DNA of 22,852 bases from an uncultured Anaerolineaceae bacterium (GCA_937897615.1 CALCNO010000018.1:1-22852), one strand, 5' to 3'. Counted from the stretch's first letter, positions 7,181 through 13,863 are shown. Made by a program: numbers and translations. Notes: a model not told the origin generated them from the letters alone.

Positions 7181-7855
7181 ATGCTGACAAAAGAACAATT
7201 CGAGCGTATACGCAATGCCATACCCGTTCTGGCTAATGCCGATGCCAAACTGTTGGAAGAATTTCAGCAAAAATCTTTTTTTGCCAACATTCCAGCCGGC
7301 CGGGATGTTTTTGTGGAAGGCGATGATGCCAATGCCATCGCTCTGCTCCTCAAAGGCAGCGTGAGGGTTTACAAGATCGGGGAAACCGGCAGAGAGATCA
7401 CGCTCTACCGTTTTGGGCATGGCGAATCCTGCATCCTTACCGCCAACGCCATCCTGAGCCGAAAAACCTTCCCAGCAATCGCTACCATCGAGTACGATGC
7501 TGAAGCGGTAATGATCCCTGCAGAGGTATTCAGAGAATGGATCAAAAAGTACGACCTTTGGCGCGAATTCGTTTTTGACCTGCTTTCTGACCGGTTGAAC
7601 ACGATCATGTCGGTTGTGGACGAAGTGGTATTCCAGCGCATGGATAAAAGGGTGGCATCCTTTCTGCTAAACCAATCGCAGAACACGCTGTCAGTCAAAA
7701 TTACCCATCAGGAGATCGCCTCCGACCTCGGAAGTTCGCGGGAAGTGATCAGCCGCATCCTGGAAGACCTCTCGCAGCGCGGATTGGTGGAATCAGGCCG
7801 GGGGGAGGTCAAGCTCCTTGACCGCGAGGGTTTGCGGAATTTCTCAACTCTGTGA
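7181..7855 (+). CDS. Crp/Fnr-family transcriptional regulator
   Basis: This regulator has 224 residues. An N-terminal cyclic-nucleotide-binding-like beta-barrel covers about 15-120 (VFVEGDDANAIALLLKGSVRVYK, partly shown). A dimer helix follows, then a C-terminal winged helix at about 160-220 (THQEIASDLGSSREVISRIL). The N-terminal cysteines of an FNR iron-sulfur cluster are absent; one Cys lies in GHGESCIL. The phosphate-binding Arg of cAMP-binding CRP is not evident, so the effector is unknown. The start at 7181 lacks a Shine-Dalgarno but sits right after TATAAT. A palindrome overlapping its stop codon lies in activator position for the next gene, which suggests it controls the DUF2892 and thioredoxin genes. 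Confidence 0.92.
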   Translation: MLTKEQFERIRNAIPVLANADAKLLEEFQQKSFFANIPAGRDVFVEGDDANAIALLLKGSVRVYKIGETGREITLYRFGHGESCILTANAILSRKTFPAIATIEYDAEAVMIPAEVFREWIKKYDLWREFVFDLLSDRLNTIMSVVDEVVFQRMDKRVASFLLNQSQNTLSVKITHQEIASDLGSSREVISRILEDLSQRGLVESGRGEVKLLDREGLRNFSTL

Positions 7856-7866
7856 CTTTGTCACAG
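7850..7866 (+). promoter_or_regulatory. Perfect palindrome, candidate Crp/Fnr-family site
   Basis: CTGTGAC-TTT-GTCACAG is a perfect 7-3-7 palindrome that includes the TGA stop of the crp/fnr gene. TGTGA and TCACA are the half-sites used by Crp, but 5 bp apart instead of 6. With the -10 at 7887-7892, its centre (7858) is at about -41, the class II activator position. No T-tract follows, so it is not a terminator. Confidence 0.65.
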
Positions 7867-7886
7867 ACAAAACACTTCATATCTCC

Positions 7887-7892
7887 TAGAAT
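7887..7892 (+). promoter_or_regulatory. -10 box of the DUF2892-thioredoxin operon
   Basis: TAGAAT predicts a start at about 7899 and a 37-base leader carrying the Shine-Dalgarno AAGGAG. There is no -35 hexamer at 16-18 bp, which agrees with activator dependence. Confidence 0.5.
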
Positions 7893-7935
7893 AAGCTCAA
7901 TAAAAGATTGATTCACTTATTCACAAGGAGAAAAA

Positions 7936-8139
7936 ATGAAAAGAAACATGTCCAATGTAGATCGACTTATCCGCGTCATCGTGGCAGGCATCTTTGCCTA
8001 CCTCTACTTCGCCGGAATCGCAACCGGTGCCCTTGGCATTGTGCTGCTGGTGGTTGCCGCCATCTTCGTGTTGACCTCCATCGTATCCTTTTGCCCGCTT
8101 TACACACTTTTCAAGATCAGCACCTATAAAAGCAAATAA
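7936..8139 (+). CDS. DUF2892 (YgaP-like inner-membrane) protein
   Basis: This 67-residue protein is a stand-alone DUF2892 domain. It has the family start MSNVDRLIRVIVAG, two membrane segments (about 10-28 and 31-50) and the hallmark CP motif in SFCPLYTLFKI (Cys53-Pro54). In E. coli YgaP the same domain anchors a rhodanese, and the family often sits with sulfur-handling or redox proteins. The Shine-Dalgarno AAGGAG precedes the ATG. It is the first gene downstream of the Crp/Fnr regulator and lies 22 bp before the thioredoxin fusion gene, so the two are probably cotranscribed. Confidence 0.9.
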   Translation: MKRNMSNVDRLIRVIVAGIFAYLYFAGIATGALGIVLLVVAAIFVLTSIVSFCPLYTLFKISTYKSK

Positions 8140-8155
8140 TCAAAGATAAGGAAAC

Positions 8156-8179
8156 GAGCGGGTGAGTGCTCACCCGCTC
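8156..8179 (+). other. Perfect 11-bp inverted repeat over the thioredoxin start
   Basis: GAGCGGGTGAG at 8156-8166 pairs with CTCACCCGCTC at 8169-8179. The hairpin lies between the DUF2892 stop and the thioredoxin gene and contains the GTG start at 8162. It is followed by AACTTT, not a real T-tract. It may control translation or partly terminate. Confidence 0.6.
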
Positions 8180-8701
8180 AACTTTAAATCCATGAATCAT
8201 AACGTTTTCCAAAAAAAGATTGCCGAGCAGACCCTGCCACTGGTGGTGGATTTTTGGGCTCCGTGGTGCACACCTTGCCGTATCACAAAGCCTATCCTGG
8301 AAAAGCTGGCTGCGGAATATCAGGGCAGGGTGGAGTTTCTGCAAATCAACGCAGACGAGTCGCGGAAGCTCCTTGAAGAATATCACATCACCGGCATCCC
8401 CACCGTCATTGCATTCAAAGATGGAAAGGTCGCCGGGCGCGTGACCGGTGCCCGCGATGAAGCCGGCTTCAGGACAATGTTTGAAGCTCTGGCGCAGGGC
8501 AATGATGTACGCGTGCCCGTGCGCACCTTCGACAGGGTGCTGCGCCTTGTTACAGGCGCCATCCTGGTGGTTCTGGCAATTATCACCCGGCAATGGTGGC
8601 TGATCGCCATCGGCGCTGTCGTAGCTTTTCTGGGCGTATATGACCGCTGCCCCATCTGGGCGGCCATCACCAGAGCGTTCAAACACCGCAAGACAACATA
8701 A
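8162..8701 (+). CDS. Thioredoxin domain fused to a C-terminal DUF2892-like membrane domain
   Basis: This protein has 179 residues. Residues 12-112 are a thioredoxin fold with the redox pair Cys36-Cys39 (FWAPWCTPCR) and the cis-proline Pro80 (TGIP). Residues 121-172 resemble DUF2892: RVLRLVTGAILVVL, a second membrane segment, then YDRCPIW with the CP motif (Cys163). The protein lacks a signal peptide, so the thioredoxin part should face the cytoplasm. The GTG at 8162 has AAGGA 9 bases upstream; the ATG at 8192 is an alternative with no Shine-Dalgarno. YgaP joins a rhodanese to the same membrane domain, so this looks like a parallel design. A role in thiol or persulfide reduction at the membrane is inferred. 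Confidence 0.9.
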   Translation: MSAHPLNFKSMNHNVFQKKIAEQTLPLVVDFWAPWCTPCRITKPILEKLAAEYQGRVEFLQINADESRKLLEEYHITGIPTVIAFKDGKVAGRVTGARDEAGFRTMFEALAQGNDVRVPVRTFDRVLRLVTGAILVVLAIITRQWWLIAIGAVVAFLGVYDRCPIWAAITRAFKHRKTT

Positions 8702-8704
8702 AAT

Positions 8705-8730
8705 AAAAAGTGCCCCAAAAGGCACTTTTT
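8705..8730. terminator. Bidirectional terminator between thioredoxin gene and recR
   Basis: AAAAAGTGCC and GGCACTTTTT form a 10-bp stem with loop CCAAAA. The arms supply T-tracts in both directions. It serves two convergent genes and overlaps the last bases of recR. Confidence 0.9.
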
Positions 8731-9337
8731 ATTGCATTTCCTGGCGGCCCGCAAGGGCCCTTAACAATGTATTCTGGTCGGCATATTCCAGGTCACCGCC
8801 CATCGGCAGGCCGCGCGCCAGGCGTGTAATGCGCACACCCAGCGGGATGAGTTGCTGGCGCAAATACAATGCGGTGGCATCCCCTTCCATGCTGGGGTTG
8901 GTAGCAATGATCACCTCACTGGCTTCCCCTCCCTTTACCCGCTCAATCAATGGTTTGATACGCAGGTCATCCGGGCCTACACCCTCAATAGGAGAAAGCA
9001 CCCCCTGCAGCACATGGTAACGTCCGCTAAAGCCGCCGGTGCGTTCCAATGCCAGAATATCCAGAGCGTCTTCCACCACGCAGATCACACCATTTGACCG
9101 GGAGTCCTCTGCGCAAATCTCGCAGACTTCCTGGCTGGAAAGCGTAATGTTGTAGCAAATGCGGCAAGAACCGGTTGAAGCCTTGAGCCCGGTCAAGGCC
9201 ATCGCCAATTGGCCTGAAACCTCCTCCGGTGCACGCAGCAAAAAGAAAGCCAACCGTGAAGCCGATTTTGGCCCAATGCCGGGTAGGCGCTCCAGCGCGC
9301 TGATCAGGTTCTGGATTGGAGCTGGTAAGATTGCCAT
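8729..9337 (-). CDS. recR: Recombination mediator RecR
   Basis: RecR works with RecF and RecO to load RecA at gapped DNA. The 202-residue protein has normal length. An N-terminal helix-hairpin-helix (ERLPGIGPKSASRLAFFLL) is followed by a four-Cys zinc finger (Cys58, Cys61, Cys72, Cys75) and a Toprim domain (VICVVEDALDILALERTGGF in part). The C-terminal Walker-like part is GLPMGGDLEYADQNTLLRAL. It starts 6 bp after the stop of ybaB and lacks its own Shine-Dalgarno, so translational coupling is likely. It is the last gene of the dnaX-ybaB-recR operon. Confidence 0.98.
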   Translation of the reverse strand: MAILPAPIQNLISALERLPGIGPKSASRLAFFLLRAPEEVSGQLAMALTGLKASTGSCRICYNITLSSQEVCEICAEDSRSNGVICVVEDALDILALERTGGFSGRYHVLQGVLSPIEGVGPDDLRIKPLIERVKGGEASEVIIATNPSMEGDATALYLRQQLIPLGVRITRLARGLPMGGDLEYADQNTLLRALAGRQEMQ

Positions 9338-9343
9338 AAAAGA

Positions 9344-9685
9344 CTAAAAACCCAGGCCGGGTATGCCACCGGCAAGCGGCCCCAGTTTATCTGACGCCAT
9401 CTTGCGCGAATCATCCAATGCCAGATTGACGGCGCTCAACACCAGGTCCTGCAGCATTTCGGCATCAGCATCCTTGAGCAGTTCCGGGTCAATGACCACA
9501 GCGGTGCAATGCTGATCGCCGGTCATGGTCACCTTTATTGCCCCGCCCCCCGCTGAAGAGGTTACCGTCTCCACGGCAAGTTGGGCCTGCGCGGCTTCCA
9601 TTTGTTCCTGCAGCTTTTTGATCTGCGCCATCATTCCGCCGCCGCCCATACCGCCACCTGCCGGTCGATTGAATCCTTTTGCCAT
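9344..9685 (-). CDS. ebfC: YbaB/EbfC-family nucleoid-associated protein
   Basis: This small DNA-binding protein has 113 residues. After a Gly/Met-rich start (RPAGGGMGGGGMM) comes the family core MAQIKKLQEQMEAAQAQLAVE, a helix for dimerisation (shown in part), then VTMTGDQHCTAVVIDPELL. A Shine-Dalgarno AAGGAG precedes the ATG. The gene lies between dnaX and recR, the standard arrangement in most bacteria. YbaB proteins bind DNA as dimers and affect nucleoid structure and gene expression. Confidence 0.96.
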   Translation of the reverse strand: MAKGFNRPAGGGMGGGGMMAQIKKLQEQMEAAQAQLAVETVTSSAGGGAIKVTMTGDQHCTAVVIDPELLKDADAEMLQDLVLSAVNLALDDSRKMASDKLGPLAGGIPGLGF

Positions 9686-9701
9686 CTTCTACTCCTTCGC
9701 G

Positions 9702-11309
9702 TTATTTTCGGTGTACCAGTTTGCCGCCCAGGCTCATAGCGGTTCCCACCAGTCCATCCGGGTCAACATCGGCTTCAACAGAATTTTTGCCTGCTTTAGC
9801 ATTGGCAAGGTCGCAAACAATCGCAACATCCACACCCAGCACCTGCTTAATCGCCTGTTGGGCAGGCTGAATATTCTCCGGCAGGCTCATCTTTTGCCGG
9901 AGCACCTCACCATCAAAAGCAATGTGCAGTGTGCCATCGCGCACCTGCAATGCCTTGTTTGAATTCAACAGAGCTTCTGTCTGCGGACGGCGCAATTTCT
10001 TTAATTCGGCGCGGATAGCATTCCAATTGGCGCGGATCAAGTCAACATTCAACTCACCGCTGGAGGAAGCCACCACCGGCGATTGCGCCGTTGCTGATTC
10101 AGGCTGCGGCGCTTCTGCCCTGGTTGTCACTGCAGTTGGCTGTACTTTATCCTCAACTGTTGGTTTCGGCGGTTCAGCCACCTCCCGGCGAGCCGGAACA
10201 ATGCTCTCCCGCTGTGGCTGCGCCTGTGACCTGCCTGTGGTAACACACTTGCCAAGCGCCATTTCCAGAGCCAGTCCCGGCTGCCAGGCAGTACGCAAAT
10301 CGCTGATTGCCACGTTAAAGAAATCAATCCAGTCCATAAGCGTTGCGGTCTCCACCTGATCGCTGTGGTGGTGCATGGATTGCCGCCCCTCTTTTGTGGC
10401 TTCGATATGCTTTTCGTTGCCCATCTTGATCAACAACAAGCCGCGCAGATACTCGGTCACCTGGCGGGCAAACTGCCGGGGATCGCTGCCGGCATCCAGC
10501 CCTTTGTGAATCGCGTCCAGGCCGGCCGGCAGATCCTTTTTCACCATAGCTTCCACCAGTTCCAGAACTACCTGGTTGGTGGCAGTGCCCAGCACCTGTT
10601 GTGCCAACTCCATTGTGATCTTCTCGCCGGTCGAGGCAAGCTGGTCGAGCAAGGAGATGGCATCGCGCATGGCACCGGTTGCCTGGCGAGAAATCAACAG
10701 TAAGGCATCTTCATCTGCAGCGATCTTTTCATCACGGCAGAGTTTTTCCAGCGCGGTGTTGATCTCTTTAACCGGGATACGGCGAAACTCATGACGCTGG
10801 CAGCGAGAAAGCACCGTGGCAGGAATCTTGTGCACCTCGGTGGTTGCCAGAATGAAAATAGCGTGCGCAGGCGGCTCTTCAAGGGTTTTAAGCAAGGCAT
10901 TGAATGCCGCCGTTGAAAGCATGTGAACTTCATCAATGATATAGACTTTGTATTTGCCCACTGAGGGCGAAAAGTTGATCTTGTCGCGCAAGTCGCGCAC
11001 ATCATCCACGCTGGTATTGGACGCAGCATCAATCTCGATCAAATCCATGAAGCGTCCTTCATTGACCGCCACGCAATTGGCGCACTCGTCACAGGGGCGT
11101 TTCTCGGCATCCGCGGCCAGGCAGTTAACTGCCTTGGCCAGCAGGCGCGCCGTGGTGGTTTTGCCGGTTCCGCGCGGGCCGGAGAAGAGATAGGCATGTC
11201 CCACCTTATCCGACTGGATGGCATTACGCAGGGTTTTAACTACGTGTTCCTGGGAAATCACCTCGTCCCATTTTCTTGGACGCCATTTACGGTAAAGCGC
11301 TTGTGTCAT
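9702..11309 (-). CDS. dnaX: DNA polymerase III subunit gamma/tau
   Basis: DnaX is the ATPase of the clamp loader and ties the replisome together. The 535-residue protein has Walker A GPRGTGKT (44-51), a zinc module (Cys63, Cys73, Cys76, Cys79), Walker B IIDEVHML (Asp126-Glu127) and the sensor/arginine-finger region ATTEVHKIPATVLSRCQ. Domain III is followed by a Pro/Glu/Ala-rich linker (about 370-425) and a C-terminal domain at about 430-515. The start at 11309 (MTQALYRKWRPR) is favoured by AGGA about 10 bases upstream and by family alignment; a GTG nine codons earlier is possible. I saw no A-AAA-AAG slippery heptamer, so one product is expected. Confidence 0.97.
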   Translation of the reverse strand: MTQALYRKWRPRKWDEVISQEHVVKTLRNAIQSDKVGHAYLFSGPRGTGKTTTARLLAKAVNCLAADAEKRPCDECANCVAVNEGRFMDLIEIDAASNTSVDDVRDLRDKINFSPSVGKYKVYIIDEVHMLSTAAFNALLKTLEEPPAHAIFILATTEVHKIPATVLSRCQRHEFRRIPVKEINTALEKLCRDEKIAADEDALLLISRQATGAMRDAISLLDQLASTGEKITMELAQQVLGTATNQVVLELVEAMVKKDLPAGLDAIHKGLDAGSDPRQFARQVTEYLRGLLLIKMGNEKHIEATKEGRQSMHHHSDQVETATLMDWIDFFNVAISDLRTAWQPGLALEMALGKCVTTGRSQAQPQRESIVPARREVAEPPKPTVEDKVQPTAVTTRAEAPQPESATAQSPVVASSSGELNVDLIRANWNAIRAELKKLRRPQTEALLNSNKALQVRDGTLHIAFDGEVLRQKMSLPENIQPAQQAIKQVLGVDVAIVCDLANAKAGKNSVEADVDPDGLVGTAMSLGGKLVHRK

Positions 11310-11390
11310 TTTTTTCTGTCCTGTAGATGTGCTCACTTACCGGTTCATTTTACCTGAACAATAAAAAGCTGGCTGCAATTTTAATATTCC

Positions 11391-11903
11391 TCAGGGAATG
11401 CCGTATTGTTCACGGACGTTGCCCGCAGCATCGGTAACGGTGACCGTGGCGCCATGTGCCCAGGCGGATTTGCTCAAACCCCAGTACAGTTCCGCTGACG
11501 TGTTCACTCCGCTCTTGGAATAAAGCACAATTACCCCACCGGGGTATAAGGTGAGCGAAGGAAAGGTATAAGTCTGGCCGCTGCCATTACTCACCTGCCA
11601 GCCCTTCAAATCAACCTCCTGCGTGCTTGCGCTGCGCAGGGTGACCTTTTCTGCCTCCAAATCCCCGGGGACGAGCACGGATTGCACCTCAAGCACTGCA
11701 TCTGTGGAAGGTGGAACCATCGAGGTAGCCGTCTGCATCTGCGCTGTCCCTTGCTGACCCAGGTTCGTTCTGACCACCTGTGAAGCAAGCGGATGTGTCT
11801 TGTTCCAGATCACAAGCACCAGCAACATGGTCAACGCAGAAACAACAATGTTCAGAAGCAGATACGGGAGCAGCTTTTTCAATGGGTCACCCAATAAAAT
11901 CAT
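11391..11903 (-). CDS. Membrane-anchored lamin-tail-domain protein
   Basis: This 170-residue protein has an N-terminal membrane anchor (LLPYLLLNIVVSALTMLLVLVIW, partly shown, residues 11-33), a Thr/Gln/Ser-rich stalk to about 65 and a C-terminal beta-sandwich of the lamin tail domain type. The typical motif is VDLKGWQVSNGSGQTYTFP followed by LYPGGVIVLYSKSG and ELYWGLSKSAW. The domain should lie outside the membrane; its ligand is unknown. The ATG at 11903 has no Shine-Dalgarno. A TATCCT box just upstream on the minus strand would give a leader of about 5 bases. It precedes dnaX on the same strand by 81 bp but has no known link to replication. Confidence 0.85.
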   Translation of the reverse strand: MILLGDPLKKLLPYLLLNIVVSALTMLLVLVIWNKTHPLASQVVRTNLGQQGTAQMQTATSMVPPSTDAVLEVQSVLVPGDLEAEKVTLRSASTQEVDLKGWQVSNGSGQTYTFPSLTLYPGGVIVLYSKSGVNTSAELYWGLSKSAWAHGATVTVTDAAGNVREQYGIP

Positions 11904-11918
11904 AGCATAGTTTTAGGA

Positions 11919-11924
11919 TAGAAT
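11919..11924 (+). promoter_or_regulatory. -10 box of the NYN gene, leaderless position
   Basis: TAGAAT ends 6 bases before the ATG at 11931, so the predicted +1 is the start codon itself. No Shine-Dalgarno and no convincing -35 are present. Confidence 0.5.
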
Positions 11925-11930
11925 ACGCAC

Positions 11931-12419
11931 ATGCAGAAAATGAAGCACGTGGTGATTGACGGGCACAACCTCGTTCCCAAAATTCCAGGGCTAAGGCTGG
12001 AGGATGAGGACGACGAGGAGCGCCTGAGCGAAATGTTGAACGAATACTGCCGCCTGAGCCGCACCCAGGCTGAGGTCTTTTTTGACGGCGCCCCTGCTCC
12101 GGGTAAATCCCCGCGCAGCAGCGGCCTGGTGCGGATACACTTTGTGCGCAAAGGGCTGAGCGCAGACGATGCGATCATTGCTCACGTGCGCCAGCACCAG
12201 CGTGCCGATCACCTGCTCACAGTCGTCAGTTCCGATCACCGCGTGCAAAATGCAGCCAGAAGCTCTGGTGCCGCCACAGTCACCTCAGAAGCATTTGCAC
12301 AGGAGATGCGCAATGTGTTCTCCAGCCCGGCTGCCAACCAGGTACAAAAGGAAAAGCCGTTATCTCAACAAGAAGTGCAACAGTGGTTGGATGAATTTGA
12401 AAGAGGCCAAAGTAGATAA
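11931..12419 (+). CDS. YacP-like NYN-domain protein (putative ribonuclease)
   Basis: This 162-residue protein has the PIN-like NYN fold of the YacP family. Acidic positions expected at the metal site are visible in VVIDGHNLV, VFFDGAP, SADDAIIAHV and VVSSDHRVQNAARSSGA. In B. subtilis the family member Rae1 (YacP) cuts mRNA on the ribosome. The C-terminus beyond about residue 125 is a Gln/Glu-rich tail ending in QEVQQWLDEFERG, which may be a helical extension. The start at 11931 is leaderless by position. It diverges from the lamin-tail gene with only 27 bp between the start codons. Confidence 0.88.
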   Translation: MQKMKHVVIDGHNLVPKIPGLRLEDEDDEERLSEMLNEYCRLSRTQAEVFFDGAPAPGKSPRSSGLVRIHFVRKGLSADDAIIAHVRQHQRADHLLTVVSSDHRVQNAARSSGAATVTSEAFAQEMRNVFSSPAANQVQKEKPLSQQEVQQWLDEFERGQSR

Positions 12420-12465
12420 TAATTCTCTTAATTTATTTTAATGTAATTCTGATAATTTGGATGTA

Positions 12466-12577
12466 TATTATCGTCAAGACACATTTTATCGGTAGAACGT
12501 GTGTCTATCCGCCCCTCAAAAGGTGGAGTTCCCTCCCTAGATGAAAGGCAGACGCGTCCCCCCCGCGCCTGCCTTTC
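12466..12577 (+). ncRNA. Candidate C-rich structured small RNA
   Basis: The gap after the NYN gene has an AT-rich promoter-like stretch with TATTAT at 12466-12471, then three consecutive stem-loops. They are AGACACA/TGTGTCT (12477-12506), TCCGCC/GGTGGA (12508-12527) and a 13-bp stem with one mismatch (12543-12577). The single-stranded parts are C-rich: CCCTCCC between stems and TCCCCCC in the last loop. These could pair with Shine-Dalgarno sequences. No T-tract follows the last stem and no clear -35 is present, and the strand is uncertain. It matches no RNA family I know. Confidence 0.35.
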
Positions 12578-12629
12578 GCATTAAGCAAAGCCCAGCTAAA
12601 ATACCCGCAATGATTGTGTTCTCGCATAA

Positions 12630-12656
12630 AAAAGACCCCTTTGGTTAAGGGGTCTT
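12630..12656 (-). terminator. Terminator of tRNA-Ser
   Basis: A 10-bp stem AAGACCCCTT/AAGGGGTCTT with a 5-nt loop is followed on the minus strand by a run of T residues. It lies immediately after the tRNA. Confidence 0.9.
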
Positions 12657-12659
12657 GAG

Positions 12660-12745
12660 CGGAGAGGGTGGGATTCGAACCCACGATACCTTGCGGTATA
12701 CTCGCTTTCCAAGCGAGCGCGTTAGGCCAACTGCGCTACCTCTCC
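12660..12745 (-). tRNA. tRNA-Ser(GGA)
   Basis: On the minus strand the acceptor stem GGAGAGG pairs with CCTCTCC, with discriminator G. The anticodon stem CTCGC/GCGAG holds loop TTGGAAA, anticodon GGA. A long variable arm (TATACCGCAAGGTATC) is typical of tRNA-Ser. The T-loop GTTCGAATC is normal. The 3' CCA is not encoded. The gene reads UCC and UCU codons. Confidence 0.97.
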
Positions 12746-12763
12746 AATTGGTCGAGCGCGGTT

Positions 12764-12769
12764 ATTATA
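12764..12769 (-). promoter_or_regulatory. Extended -10 promoter of tRNA-Ser
   Basis: On the minus strand TGGTATAAT combines the TGn extension with a perfect -10. Start is predicted about 12 bases before the tRNA 5' end. The -35 is weak. Confidence 0.65.
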
Positions 12770-12809
12770 CCATTTGATTTTAAAATGCATGAAACTCCTC
12801 AATAACAAT

Positions 12810-12837
12810 TTGTATTTTTTTCAGGTCGCCCTATAAT
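12810..12837 (+). promoter_or_regulatory. Promoter of the 12855-13800 gene pair
   Basis: TTGTAT (12810-12815) and TATAAT (12832-12837) are separated by 16 bp. A Shine-Dalgarno GAGGTG lies between the predicted start and the ATG at 12855. Confidence 0.65.
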
Positions 12838-12854
12838 TAATGCAGAGGTGAATT

Positions 12855-13376
12855 ATGAATGAATCGAAAAGTGGAACACTGGCGACAGGTATCGTCTTGG
12901 TTGTGCTGGGAGCAGCCTTTATTGCGCTCAACCTGATCCCCGGCATGACAGGAAGCAAAACCTGGCCGCTGATCTTTATTGTTGCCGGCATTGGCTTTCT
13001 GCTGCCCGCCCTCATCTGGCAAAACTCGCGCAGCGGATTGGCAGGCCTATACATCCCCGGCATGATCTTCATCACCCTGGGCGGTATCTTCCTGTTCAAT
13101 GTCCTCAGCGGCATTTGGGGAGTCTGGGCATATGCCTGGCTGCTCATCCCCGCAGGGGTAGGGCTGGGACTGTACACAGGTGCGCTCGTGGGCAAGTGGC
13201 ACCAGGATGTACGCAAGACCGGCAGTTGGATGGTGATCATTAGTAGCGCTGTCTTTGCGCTCTTTGCAGCCTTGTTTGGCAGCATGCTCGTCAAAGGCAT
13301 CGGCGCCGGCTTCCTGATCCTCATCGGTATTGTCATCGTGATCAGAACCTTAACCAAAAAGCAGCCTGCCGCATAA
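12855..13376 (+). CDS. Uncharacterised multi-pass membrane protein
   Basis: The 173-residue protein has about five to six membrane segments with little soluble sequence. Repeated patterns such as GIVLVVLGAAFIALNLIPG, GMIFITLGGIFLFNVLSG and GAGFLILIGIVIVIRTL recall the LiaI/LiaF-type or DUF5668-type membrane repeat seen in envelope-stress proteins. That resemblance is loose and I assign no function. It has a good promoter and a Shine-Dalgarno GAGGTG. Its stop is followed after one base by the start of the next gene, so the two are almost certainly cotranscribed and translationally coupled. Confidence 0.8.
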   Translation: MNESKSGTLATGIVLVVLGAAFIALNLIPGMTGSKTWPLIFIVAGIGFLLPALIWQNSRSGLAGLYIPGMIFITLGGIFLFNVLSGIWGVWAYAWLLIPAGVGLGLYTGALVGKWHQDVRKTGSWMVIISSAVFALFAALFGSMLVKGIGAGFLILIGIVIVIRTLTKKQPAA

Positions 13377-13377
13377 A

Positions 13378-13800
13378 ATGTCGTCCATTACCCCCGACCT
13401 GGAACTTCCCACCATCGTTGTGGACAGCCCGCACTGGCAAACCATCCACACGGATGACCAGTTGCCGCTGGAATACCGCATCTCCAGCCGTTTGGGGTTC
13501 CGCTTATCTACTGCCAACTACGAATTCGCAATCCCGGAAGGTTCGGGGTTCTCCGCCCCCAACGTCATCCAGGTGGTCACCGGCAAAGAGCAGTTGTACG
13601 CGGCTGCCTTCGATGCTGAGCAATCCTTGCACACCGTGGATGCCTCCAGCCTGGTTCCTCTGTATGGGTCAAAACCATTTACAGGTTTCCAGCCCGGCCA
13701 AAAGATCATCGTTGCTATCGGGCATCTCATCCCCTCCAGCCAGGAACACCCGCATCCACGCTTTACTGTGCTCTGGGCCGGCGTGGTGAATATCATCTAA
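13378..13800 (+). CDS. Uncharacterised 140-residue soluble protein
   Basis: I do not recognise this protein. It has no signal peptide or membrane segment and is rich in beta-type sequence (ELPTIVVDSPHWQTIHTDD, KIIVAIGHLI, FTVLWAGVVNII). The last part contains a His cluster, SQEHPHPRF. It starts one base after the stop of the membrane-protein gene with no Shine-Dalgarno of its own, so translation is probably coupled. The pairing suggests a joint role with the membrane protein, but nothing in the sequence says which. Confidence 0.7.
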   Translation: MSSITPDLELPTIVVDSPHWQTIHTDDQLPLEYRISSRLGFRLSTANYEFAIPEGSGFSAPNVIQVVTGKEQLYAAAFDAEQSLHTVDASSLVPLYGSKPFTGFQPGQKIIVAIGHLIPSSQEHPHPRFTVLWAGVVNII

Positions 13801-13822
13801 TTCAATTGCTTGATCGGATAAA

Positions 13823-13856
13823 CAAAAAAGAGCCGCGTCCTTGTGGACGCGGCTCT
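13823..13856 (-). terminator. Terminator of the seven-gene catabolic operon
   Basis: A 12-bp GC-rich stem (13829-13840 with 13845-13856, loop TTGT) is followed on the minus strand by TTTTTTGTTT. On the plus strand the T-tract is missing, though it may still slow transcription from the gene pair. Confidence 0.9.
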
Positions 13857-13863
13857 CTGAATT

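Noticed and set aside
7850..7866. Palindrome after the crp/fnr gene as a terminator
   Set aside because: The stem is short, the loop has 3 bases and no T-tract follows; it lies in activator position for the next promoter.
10533..10545. A-run in dnaX as a programmed frameshift site
   Set aside because: The frame reads GTG AAA AAG, without the A-AAA-AAG heptamer, and I see no stimulatory stem.
12420..12659. SRP RNA or 6S RNA between the NYN gene and tRNA-Ser
   Set aside because: The conserved SRP tip (GGTCAGG...GGAAG...AGCAG) is absent on both strands, and no 6S-like long hairpin with central bubble is seen.
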